Shown here one piece after another: positions 37,548 through 45,171 of a stretch of 64,000 nt of DNA (positions are counted from its first letter, which is position 1; every line of letters begins with the position of its first letter). The DNA comes from Catenuloplanes indicus (GTDB lineage: Bacteria > Actinomycetota > Actinomycetes > Mycobacteriales > Micromonosporaceae). Position numbers and translations under genes: made by a program. The notes beneath the pieces were generated by a model. It ran no database searches, was not told where the DNA came from, and saw only the letters and a list, made by a program, of their open reading frames with translations. The DNA lies in contig NZ_JAUSUZ010000001.1 of NCBI RefSeq assembly GCF_030813715.1, forward strand, positions 6,510,001 to 6,574,000, written 5' to 3'.

Positions 37548-38815
37548 CCGTCACCGGCTCGCCGCGCGCCGCGCGGACCGTCGGCGAGATCATCGACGCG
37601 CGCGCGGTCACCACACTCTTCCAGCCGCTGGTCGACCTGGAACGCCGCGAGCCGGTCGGCTACGAGGCGCTCAGCCGCGGCCCGGCCGGCACGCCGTGGC
37701 AGGCGCCGATCGCGCTCTTCGAGGCCGCCCGGGAGATCGGCCGGGCCGCCGAGTTGGACTGGATCTGCCGGGTCCGGGCGTACCAGGCGGCGCTCGCGGC
37801 CGGGCTTGACGACTCGATGACGCTGTTCGTGAACATCGAGCCGATGGCGCTGCGCACGCCCTGCCCGGACGACCTGTTCCCGGCCACGGTCGCGGCGCAG
37901 GGGAAACTGCGGGTGGTCACCGAGATCACCGAGCGGGCCATCGCCGGTGACCCGTCCGCGTTGCTCAGCACGGCCGCGGCCTGCCGGGCCGTCGGGTGGG
38001 GCGTGGCGTTCGACGACGTCGGCAGCGACCCGGCGTCGCTGGCGCTGATGCCGCTGGTGCGGCCGGACGTGGTCAAGCTGGACATGGGGCTGCTGCACGA
38101 CCCGCACCGCGCCGAGGTCGCGCACGTGGTGAACGCGGCCATAGCCTACGCGGAGCGGACCGGCGCGGTGATCCTCGCCGAGGGCATCGAGACCGAGGAA
38201 CACCTGGAACTCGCCCGGACCATGGGCGCCACGCTCGGGCAGGGCCTGCTCTTCGGTCCGCCGGCGCCGCTCCCGGCACCGTCCGTGACCTGCGGGACCA
38301 GCGTGCCGCTGCTGCCGGCGGACGGGGTGCCGCCGGTGGCCGTACCGCCGCGGTCGCCCTTCGAGATCGTCGCCGCCGCGAAACCGGTGCTCCGGGCCAC
38401 GAAGGCGCGGCTCGCGCCGATCAGCCAGTTCCTGGAGTCGAAGGCGCGCGACGAGGGCGAGCCGCCGGTGCTGCTCGCCTGCTTCCAGGAGGCCCGCTTC
38501 TTCACACCCTCGATGGCGCAGCGGTTCGCGGACACGGCCACCACGGCCGCGTTCGTCGCGGTGCTCGGCGTCGGGCTGGACGAGCGGCCCGCGCCCGGCG
38601 TACGCGGCGCCCGGCTCAGCGAGGACGACCCGCTGCGCGGCGAGTGGAACGTGATAGTGGTCGGGCCGTACTTCGCGGCCGCGCTGACCGCCCGGGACCT
38701 GGGCCTGAGCGGGATGACCGAGGAGGAACGCCGCTTCGAGTACGCGCTCACCCACGACCGGGAGCTGGTGCTGGAGGCGGCGCGGGCACTCATGTACTGG
38801 ATATCACCGGCCTGA
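37544..38815 (+). CDS. EAL-domain c-di-GMP phosphodiesterase with C-terminal DICT domain
   Basis: 423 aa. EAL domain at residues ~15-240: E41-A-L43, N97 (FVNIEP), E127/E130 (EITE), D157-D158 (AFDDVGSD), K178 (VVKLD) and E213 (LAEGIETEE) are retained, so hydrolysis of c-di-GMP to pGpG is plausible. The loop-6 motif is DDVGSD rather than DDFGTG. A ~30-residue linker leads to a DICT domain (~270-424), a module named for its association with diguanylate cyclases and two-component systems. Cytoplasmic, no membrane helix. Coupled to propeller 2. Confidence 0.87.
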   Translation: MTVTGSPRAARTVGEIIDARAVTTLFQPLVDLERREPVGYEALSRGPAGTPWQAPIALFEAAREIGRAAELDWICRVRAYQAALAAGLDDSMTLFVNIEPMALRTPCPDDLFPATVAAQGKLRVVTEITERAIAGDPSALLSTAAACRAVGWGVAFDDVGSDPASLALMPLVRPDVVKLDMGLLHDPHRAEVAHVVNAAIAYAERTGAVILAEGIETEEHLELARTMGATLGQGLLFGPPAPLPAPSVTCGTSVPLLPADGVPPVAVPPRSPFEIVAAAKPVLRATKARLAPISQFLESKARDEGEPPVLLACFQEARFFTPSMAQRFADTATTAAFVAVLGVGLDERPAPGVRGARLSEDDPLRGEWNVIVVGPYFAAALTARDLGLSGMTEEERRFEYALTHDRELVLEAARALMYWISPA

Positions 38816-38832
38816 CGGTCTAAGACTGTCTG

Positions 38833-40146
38833 ATGGTCTCCATCGATCTCGGCGTGGTCTCCGACCTGCGGCCCGAGCCGGCCCCGTCCGTGCCGCGCCC
38901 GCCCCGGACCCGCCGGGCGATCGGTGCCGTGCTCTGCCTGGTGCTGACCGGTGCGTTGCTCGGCGGGTCGGCACGGCCGGCCGCGAACGTGCTGCCCGAG
39001 GTGCGGGTGCCGATGAAGCCGGCCGACGCGTTCTTCCTGGCCGGGGACCGGCTCTACGTGGTCAGCCCGCAGACCGGGGCGTCCGGGCCGACGAACCGGA
39101 CCATCTCCGCCTACACCGCGCCCGGCGGTGAACCGGTGTGGCAACGGTCGCTGATGCTCGACGGTGTGATCAACGGGATCACCGCCGCCGGTGACGGGCT
39201 GCTGCTGCACCTGAGCAGCGCGGACTACACCGAGAGGATGCTGCTGCTGGACGCGGGGACGGCCGTGCCGCGGTGGAGCGTCGAGGCGGCGTGGCCGCTG
39301 CTGTTCGACGGGGACACCATGGTGATCAGCTCGGCGGGCGATGCGCTGACCTGGCGGGCGGTGCGCATCGCGACCGGCGAGCAGCTGTGGCGGCGGGAGT
39401 TCCCGGCCGGGGCGTTCCTCCTCTGGGCGAGCTCGGGCGACGGGCAGACCGTCGTGGCGCTCCCGGACGACCGGATCGAGTTGTGGGACCTGCGCGCCAA
39501 CCGGCTGCTGGCCGGCACCCGGGTACCGGACACGGAGTCGGTCACCGTCACGGACGGCGTCGTGCTGGCCATGACGTACGGCGTCGGCGGCGTCGACGTG
39601 GTCGCCTATTCCCGGGCGGACCTGCGGCGGCTGTGGCAGCGCGAGTTCCCCCGCGGGTTGCTGCACACCGCCGGATGCGGCGTCCAGATCATCTGCACCT
39701 CGGACGAGGAACGGGAGCGCATGGTGGGGATCGACCCGGCGACCGGGGACCGGATCTGGGAGCAACCGGCGTTCGGCTGGTACACCGAGATCGGGCCGAT
39801 GCTGCTGGCCGAGGGGGACATCCGGCACGAGGGCGGCGGCACGGTCGTCGACAGCGGGCCGATCGTGGCAATGGACAGCCGGACCGGCACGACGATCCGG
39901 GACTTCGGGCGCTGGCGGCGGATCCGGCACGAGGAGGTGCCGGCCGCGCGGCGCACGATCGTCGCGCACTTCGACCCGCTGGCGAACACCGCGCTGGTCG
40001 CCGAGATCGACCTGGACCGGATGGCGCTGCGGGTGCTCGGGCGGGTCCGCGGCGTCGGACCGGACTGCACCGTCCAGCGGACCGTGATGACGTGCATGAT
40101 GCTGGACAACTCGGTCGGCATGTGGAACCTGCCGGTCGCCTCCTGA
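38833..40146 (+). CDS. Membrane-anchored PQQ-like beta-propeller protein, paralogue 3
   Basis: 437 aa, 17 bp after the EAL-DICT gene. N-terminal MVSIDLGVVSDLRPEPAPS, a basic PRPPRTRR stop and a membrane helix (residues ~33-52, AIGAVLCLVLTGALLGG) precede propeller blades (ISAYTAPGGEPVWQRSL, VRIATGEQLWRREFPAG, IDPATGDRIWEQPA). Cys pairs occur at GCGVQIIC and DCTVQRTVMTC, ending MWNL. Same architecture as paralogues 1 and 2; all three start with a hydrophobic-acidic (I/L)DL motif, possibly a cytosolic docking peptide. Confidence 0.82.
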   Translation: MVSIDLGVVSDLRPEPAPSVPRPPRTRRAIGAVLCLVLTGALLGGSARPAANVLPEVRVPMKPADAFFLAGDRLYVVSPQTGASGPTNRTISAYTAPGGEPVWQRSLMLDGVINGITAAGDGLLLHLSSADYTERMLLLDAGTAVPRWSVEAAWPLLFDGDTMVISSAGDALTWRAVRIATGEQLWRREFPAGAFLLWASSGDGQTVVALPDDRIELWDLRANRLLAGTRVPDTESVTVTDGVVLAMTYGVGGVDVVAYSRADLRRLWQREFPRGLLHTAGCGVQIICTSDEERERMVGIDPATGDRIWEQPAFGWYTEIGPMLLAEGDIRHEGGGTVVDSGPIVAMDSRTGTTIRDFGRWRRIRHEEVPAARRTIVAHFDPLANTALVAEIDLDRMALRVLGRVRGVGPDCTVQRTVMTCMMLDNSVGMWNLPVAS

Positions 40147-40221
40147 CCGCTCCTCACGGCGGTTTAACATCCGGGCTGGTTGGCTTCGGGGCAGTGCGGG
40201 TCGAACGGGATTGGCGGGATC

Positions 40222-40899
40222 ATGCGGGTTCTGGTCGTCGAGGATGAGCGGAACCTGGCCGACGCCATCGCGCGTGGCCTGCGCCGCAAGGGCATGGCGG
40301 TGGACGTGGCCTACGACGGCACCGCCGGGCACGAGATGGCGTTCGTCACCCGCTACGACGTGGTCGTGCTGGACCGCGACCTGCCCGGCGTGCACGGCGA
40401 CCAGATCTGCGCCGACCTGGCCGCGTCCGGCGCGCTCACCCGCGTGCTGATGCTCACCGCCAGCGTGACGATCGCGGACCGGGTCGAGGGACTGCAGCTC
40501 GGGGCGGACGACTACCTGCCCAAGCCGTTCGCGTTCGACGAGCTGGTCGCGCGCGTGCAGGCGCTCGGCCGCCGCGCCACCCCGCCCGCGCCGCCGGTGC
40601 TCAGCGCCGCCGACCTGGTGCTCGACCAGGCCCGCCGGGTGGTCACCCGGGCCGGTGGGCTGCTGCAGCTGACCAACAAGGAGTTCGGTGTGCTGGAGGA
40701 GCTGCTGAAGGCGCGCGGCGCCGTGGTCTCCACCGAGGAGCTGCTGGAACGCGTCTGGGACGAGAACACCGACCCGTTCACCACCACCGTACGGGTCACC
40801 ATGAACACGTTGCGCCGCAAGCTCGGCGACCCGCCGCTGATCGAGACCGTGGTGGGGGCCGGCTACCGCATCGCGTCGTTCTCGGACGCCGCGTCATGA
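40222..40899 (+). CDS. OmpR-family response regulator
   Basis: 225 aa from ATG 40222. The receiver domain has the acidic pair E7-D8, phospho-acceptor D51 (VVLDRDLPG), T79 and K101 (LPKPF). The C-terminal winged helix (TNKEFGVLEELLKARGAVVS, RVTMNTLRRKLG, IETVVGAGYRI) binds DNA. The ATG of the kinase overlaps its stop codon. It lies 75 bp after propeller 3 on the same strand and may control the cassette. Confidence 0.93.
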   Translation: MRVLVVEDERNLADAIARGLRRKGMAVDVAYDGTAGHEMAFVTRYDVVVLDRDLPGVHGDQICADLAASGALTRVLMLTASVTIADRVEGLQLGADDYLPKPFAFDELVARVQALGRRATPPAPPVLSAADLVLDQARRVVTRAGGLLQLTNKEFGVLEELLKARGAVVSTEELLERVWDENTDPFTTTVRVTMNTLRRKLGDPPLIETVVGAGYRIASFSDAAS

Positions 40900-42038
40900 G
40901 CCCGCTGATGCGGCCCACGCTGCGGCTCCGGCTGACCGTGCTGAACGGGATCCTGCTGGTCGGCGCCGGCGCGATCATGCTGGTGCTGGCCTGGATGCTG
41001 ATCGACAACGTGCTGCACCCGGCCGACTCGCTGCTGCCCGGCACCGAGGTGGCGCTCGCCGACGGCAGCCGCCTCCCGGTGGAGGTCTGGCAGGACCGGA
41101 TGGTCGCGAGCGCGCGCGCCGAACTGCTGGCCAAGGGCCTGCTCGCGCTGATCGCGATCGGCATCGCCGGGGTTGCCGGTGCGTACGTGGTCGCCGGCCG
41201 GGCACTGCGCCCGCTGCACCGGGTCACCGCGACCGCGCAGCGACTCGGCGGCGAGACGCTGGACCAGCGGATCCGCTACTCCGGCGCGAACGACGAGGTC
41301 GCGGAGCTGGCCGCCACGTTCGACGCGATGCTGGACCGGCTCACCGAGTCGTTCGAGTCGCAGAAGCGCTTCGTGGCGAACGCGTCGCACGAGCTGCGCA
41401 CGCCGCTCGCGGTGATGCGGACCGAGATCGACGTCACGCTGAGCGACGACGAGGCGGACATCCAGGAGTACCGCCGGATGGCGATGGTGGTGCGGGACGC
41501 CTCCGAGCGCGCGAACGGTCTGGTCGACGCGCTCCTCATCCTGGCCCGCAGCGAGGCACAGTCGGGACGGCGGCTGGCTCGGAGGGTGCCGTTCGACCTC
41601 ACCGACGGTGTGCACGCCGCGCTGTCCGCGCAGAAGAACGAGATGGCCCGGCTGAAGCTGGACGTGGCCACGGACCTGCGGCCGGCCGTGGTGGCCGGTG
41701 ATCCGGGGCTGCTGGAGCGGCTGGCCGGCAACCTGATCGAGAACGCGGTGCGATACAACCACCTGCACGGGCGGCTGTGGGTGCGCACCGACGTACCGGC
41801 GCCCGGCGTGGTTCGGCTGGTGGTGGGCAACACCGGCTTCGAGGTCGACCAGGCGGACGTACCCGGCCTCTTCGAGCCGTTCCGCCGAGGCGGCCGGGAG
41901 CGGACCGGTGCGCGCGGCAGCGGCCTCGGGCTGTCGATCGTGAACGCGGTCTGCGAGGCGCACGGAGCCACGGTCGGCGCGGTGGCGCAGCCCGGCGGCG
42001 GCCTTGAGGTGACGGTGACGCTGCCGGGCGCGGTGTAG
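40896..42038 (+). CDS. Sensor histidine kinase, HAMP-HisKA-HATPase
   Basis: 380 aa. Membrane helix 1 (residues ~14-36), a short external loop (~37-78, including a VEVWQDRM segment), helix 2 (~80-101) and HAMP (~101-155) precede HisKA with H165 (FVANASHELRTPLAVM). The N-box is NLIENAVRYN (N279, N283) and G2 is GSGLGLSIV. The G1 box is GNTGFEV instead of a canonical DxGxG, which may weaken ATP turnover. The ~40-residue sensor loop is too small for a ligand domain, so input may come from a partner such as the propeller proteins. Confidence 0.93.
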   Translation: MSPLMRPTLRLRLTVLNGILLVGAGAIMLVLAWMLIDNVLHPADSLLPGTEVALADGSRLPVEVWQDRMVASARAELLAKGLLALIAIGIAGVAGAYVVAGRALRPLHRVTATAQRLGGETLDQRIRYSGANDEVAELAATFDAMLDRLTESFESQKRFVANASHELRTPLAVMRTEIDVTLSDDEADIQEYRRMAMVVRDASERANGLVDALLILARSEAQSGRRLARRVPFDLTDGVHAALSAQKNEMARLKLDVATDLRPAVVAGDPGLLERLAGNLIENAVRYNHLHGRLWVRTDVPAPGVVRLVVGNTGFEVDQADVPGLFEPFRRGGRERTGARGSGLGLSIVNAVCEAHGATVGAVAQPGGGLEVTVTLPGAV

Positions 42039-42060
42039 CTTCCGGCGGTCAGCGTCCGGC

Positions 42061-42105
42061 GGCCGATCGGTCACGCTGTCCGGCGGTTATCCACAGGCCT
42101 GGTGG
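42061..42105 (+). promoter_or_regulatory. Upstream block with perfect DnaA-box 9-mer
   Basis: TTATCCACA at 42087-42095 lies in a block (GCCGATCGGTCACG, then TCCACAGGCCTGGTG) that recurs with small changes at 52542-52588. A single box does not make an origin. In related genomes a TTATCCACAGG string often precedes AbiEi/DUF559-type genes, and here it lies 42 bp before one. Confidence 0.45.
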
Positions 42106-42136
42106 CACGCCCGCCGCGGACGGCAGCGTAGATGAC

Positions 42137-43087
42137 GTGTTCGATGGATGGGTCAAGCGGCAGCGCGGCGTGGTCGCGCGCTGGCAGGCCCTGGCCGGAG
42201 GCTACACCCGGTCGGGGATCGAGCGGCAGCTGATCGACGGGCAGTGGCGGCGGCTCGCCAACGGGGTCTACGCGACCCGGCCCGGCAGCCTCTGCCGACG
42301 GGGTGAGTTCTGGGCCGCGGTGCTGGCGGCCGGCAACGGCGCGCTGCTCAGCCACTACTCGGCCGCCGAGGTCCTCGGCTGGACCGCGGGCGGCCTCGGC
42401 CCGATCCACATCACGGTGCCGGCCGGCCGGCACCCGCAGGAGATGCCCGGGGTGGTGATCCACCGGTCTCGGCGCGCGGCCTTCGTCCGCCATCCCAGCC
42501 GTTCTCCGCCGGTGACCCGCGCCGAGGAGGCGGTCCTCGACCTGTGGGAGGTCGCGGCGGACCTGGACGAGGCGCTCGGCTGGGTCGCGGTCGCCTGTGG
42601 CATGGCCTCGACCTCGCCGGAGCGGCTGCTGGTCGCGTTGCAGTCGCGGCTGCGGGTGCGGTGGCGGGTCGCCTTGATGGCCGCGCTGCGGGACGTCGGG
42701 TTCGGCTGCCGGTCCCTGCTGGAGCTGCGGTACCTGCGCGACGTGGAGCGCGCGCACGGGCTGCCGGAGGGGGAGCGGTGGCCGTGCGGGGACCGTTCGC
42801 CGCGCGAGGTGCCGCCGGAGGAGGTGACCAACGGGGTGGTGCTCTACCCGGCGTTCGGCACGAGCGTCCATCTCGGGAATCGGAAACGGGACGGTGCGGC
42901 CGAGGGTTCGCCCCCGCGGACGTCGTCGGACGGGACACTACAAGGAAGGGTGTTGCGCTATGCCGAGGCGGATGTGCTGGAGCGACCGTGTCATGTCGCT
43001 GACGAGGTGGCGGAGGCGCTGCGCCGGCGCGGCTGGCGGCGCTATCCCCGCAGCTGTTCTCCGTCGTGCGGCGCACTCACCGCGTGA
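42137..43087 (+). CDS. AbiEi-antitoxin-domain / degenerate DUF559-type protein
   Basis: 316 aa from GTG 42137. Residues ~15-45 form the winged-helix start (GGYTRSGIERQLIDGQWRRL, VYATRPG) of AbiEi-like proteins, followed by the ~100-residue effector region (HYSAAEVLGWTAGG, TVPAGRHPQEMPG). The C-terminal part should be a DUF559/Vsr-like nuclease fold, but the usual VVELDGR strand reads TSVHLGNRKRD and the acidic active-site residues are missing. The ending (VLRYAEADVLERPCHVADEV) is intact. Probably catalytically dead; no partner toxin gene adjoins it. Confidence 0.68.
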   Translation: MFDGWVKRQRGVVARWQALAGGYTRSGIERQLIDGQWRRLANGVYATRPGSLCRRGEFWAAVLAAGNGALLSHYSAAEVLGWTAGGLGPIHITVPAGRHPQEMPGVVIHRSRRAAFVRHPSRSPPVTRAEEAVLDLWEVAADLDEALGWVAVACGMASTSPERLLVALQSRLRVRWRVALMAALRDVGFGCRSLLELRYLRDVERAHGLPEGERWPCGDRSPREVPPEEVTNGVVLYPAFGTSVHLGNRKRDGAAEGSPPRTSSDGTLQGRVLRYAEADVLERPCHVADEVAEALRRRGWRRYPRSCSPSCGALTA

Positions 43088-43265
43088 CACCGGCGCCGAT
43101 CGCGCGGGCGAGACCGGCGGGCGCCGCCGGCCTCGCCGGTCCGGCAGACGTGACGGATCAGCTCGGAGCGACAAATCAGGTATGCGCCACGGGCCGGGCG
43201 AGGGCGGCGCACCGGGCCGGCGTGACCGCTCGGGTCGGCGTGACCGGTCGGGCGTGGGTGGCGGA

Positions 43266-44945
43266 TCAGGCCGTCCGCGTGTCGGTGACCCGGCGAACCT
43301 CGCGGAGGCGGCGCGGGGTGATGCCGAGCTGGCCGGCCACGGCGGCCTCCGAGATGCCGGGGTGGCGAGCCTCTATGTCGGCGGCCAGCGCGGCCGTCTC
43401 GGCCGTGGACCGGCGAGGGCGGGCGGCACCGGTGCCGTTCGGCGCGGTGCCGTTGTGCCCGGTGCCGTTGTGCCCGGTGCCGTTGTGCTCGGTGCCGTTG
43501 TGCGGGATGCCGGCCGCGTCCGCGGTCGGCGTGCTGTCGTTGCCGTCAGCGCGGGTGCCGGTGACGCGGCCGGGGCCGGTGCGGGCGGTGACCCGCCCCG
43601 TGGCGGTCTGCCGGGTGGCCGAGGTGGCGGCGGACGTGCGGGCCGGTGTGCGGGTCGCGGCGGTCTCGGCGCGCGGCGCGGGCGGCCGGGATGGCTGTCC
43701 GTTCTGGCGCGGCTCGTCCGGATGGCTGTTCCCCGGCGCGACGGAGGGCCCGGGGACCAGCGCGCCCGAGCCCGCGTCATCCGGCCCGGTCCCGCGGCCG
43801 GTCAGCGAACCGCTGGCCGCGGAGATGCCCGCGCGGCTGCGCGGGCTGGCGCCGCCGCGCACGCCCCGGGCCACCGGGCGGCCGTTCAGCGCGGCCTCGA
43901 CGGCGGCGGCCACGTCGGAGGCCAGCATCGGCTGGGAGCCGGTCGTGGTGAGCGGATCACGATCGCGGCGCGCACCTGCGGCCACCGCCATCGCGCCCCC
44001 GGCGGCGAGGCGGTCGGCGGTGCGCCGCCGGTCGGCCGCATCGGTCAGGTGGTGATCGTCGGCGGCGTAGCCGTGCTCCGGCACCGCGCCGGTGAACTGC
44101 GAATACGTGTCGGCGGACGCCGCGGCACCGGTGAGCGGGCGCGGCACCAGCGCCGCGATGCCGGGGACGTCGTCGTCGGTGAGCCGGTCACGCTCGCCGA
44201 ACCACTCCTCGCCCGCACCCGAGTGCGGGGCCCGTACCACGGGAGCCGATGTGTCCGTCCGCCCGCGCGCGCCGATCGGGGCGGCGGTGTCCGCGCCGGG
44301 CCGGGCGGTCGGAAGCCCGTCCGGTCCGAGCACCGGCTCGCCGTCGGCCGCTCCTGCGGCGGTTGCGGCGGCGGTGCCCGCGATGGCCGCCGTGTCACCG
44401 ACGGTTGCGGTACCTGCGATGGCGGCGGTGGCTGCGGTCCCGGCCGCGGAGGTACGCACGGCGCCGGCGGCGGTCGGGGTGCCCGCGGTGGCAGCGGTGC
44501 CGGCCGCGGCTTCCGCGGCGGTGGCCTCGGTGGCCGCGCGCTTCGCCGCCTGCGCCTCGGCGATGCGGCCGCCCAGCTCGATCAGGCAGATGGAGGCGAC
44601 CACGATCAGGCCGTCCACCGAGATCGGCAGCAGATAGGCGCTGGCACCGGTCTCGCCGTACTTGGCGGCCACCCCGGCCATGTGCCAGTAGGAGATCCAG
44701 GCCGCGATGCCGGCGATCGCCGTCGTCGCGACCATCCGGATGAACGCCAGCGACCTCCGGTGCACGGGGACGCGCGAGATGAGTTCGACCGTGAGCAACA
44801 GAGCGAAGGGAGGCCAGGCGGCGATGGCTTGGCTGATCGGATTGTCGACGGCATGCAGAACGTTGGCGACCACCGAGGCGGCGACACCCAGCAGCAGGGT
44901 TGCGCGAACGGCCCAGCGGATGCGGAGAAGCTGGGGGAGGGTCAC
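43266..44945 (-). CDS. DUF2637 membrane protein with long Ala/Thr-rich linker and C-terminal HTH
   Basis: 559 aa from GTG 44945, which has GGAGCG 6 nt upstream (a TTG at 44972 is possible). Four membrane helices at residues ~10-125 make up DUF2637 (VHRRSLAFIRMVATTAIAGI, WISYWHMAGVAAKYGETGAS, YLLPISVDGLIVVASICLIE). About 350 residues of low complexity follow, including four HNGTG-like pentapeptides, then a final ~45-residue helix-turn-helix (HPGISEAAVAGQLGITPRRL). DUF2637 proteins resemble SpdB transfer proteins of Streptomyces plasmids. A membrane-tethered DNA-binding protein is the simplest reading. Confidence 0.82.
   Translation of the reverse strand: MTLPQLLRIRWAVRATLLLGVAASVVANVLHAVDNPISQAIAAWPPFALLLTVELISRVPVHRRSLAFIRMVATTAIAGIAAWISYWHMAGVAAKYGETGASAYLLPISVDGLIVVASICLIELGGRIAEAQAAKRAATEATAAEAAAGTAATAGTPTAAGAVRTSAAGTAATAAIAGTATVGDTAAIAGTAAATAAGAADGEPVLGPDGLPTARPGADTAAPIGARGRTDTSAPVVRAPHSGAGEEWFGERDRLTDDDVPGIAALVPRPLTGAAASADTYSQFTGAVPEHGYAADDHHLTDAADRRRTADRLAAGGAMAVAAGARRDRDPLTTTGSQPMLASDVAAAVEAALNGRPVARGVRGGASPRSRAGISAASGSLTGRGTGPDDAGSGALVPGPSVAPGNSHPDEPRQNGQPSRPPAPRAETAATRTPARTSAATSATRQTATGRVTARTGPGRVTGTRADGNDSTPTADAAGIPHNGTEHNGTGHNGTGHNGTAPNGTGAARPRRSTAETAALAADIEARHPGISEAAVAGQLGITPRRLREVRRVTDTRTA
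43446..43505 (-). repeat. Four 15-bp tandem repeats inside the DUF2637 gene
   Basis: GGTGCCGTTGTGCCC occurs at 43446, 43461, 43476 and 43491, the last two with one or two changes; a fifth degenerate unit precedes at 43431. The units encode HNGTG/HNGTA pentapeptides in the linker, so length changes stay in frame. Confidence 0.9.
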
Positions 44946-45119
44946 CGGTATCGCTCCATTCGTCGGCGACAAGATCCGTGATTATGTCGCAGACATCCTG
45001 AACCGAGAATGTTTCCTGACCGAGTATCTCCGGAACGTTCGGCGTGTCGCTCTTGACGAACTCGGATATCGTCACCTTCCGTTCCATCGTGGAGTCTTGC
45101 GTGGGTCGCCGGACGACGA

Positions 45120-45156
45120 CCGCCCGCCTCCGCGCCGGTGGCGTGGAGACGGGCGG
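45120..45156 (-). terminator. Terminator of the fadA-fadB operon
   Basis: An outer 7-bp stem (45120-45126 with 45150-45156) and an inner 9-pair stem (45128-45136 with 45140-45148, one G-T) are separated by one mismatch, with a 3-nt loop. It lies 16 nt past the fadB stop on the minus strand. Confidence 0.78.
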
Positions 45157-45171
45157 CCGGAAGACCGTGCG

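Noticed and set aside
44395-45087. Minus-strand frame beginning MERKVTISEFVKSDTPN upstream of the DUF2637 gene
   Set aside because: Its first ~45 codons lack the normal third-position G/C bias and the remainder is a shadow of the DUF2637 gene. A short leader peptide cannot be excluded, but there is no support for it.
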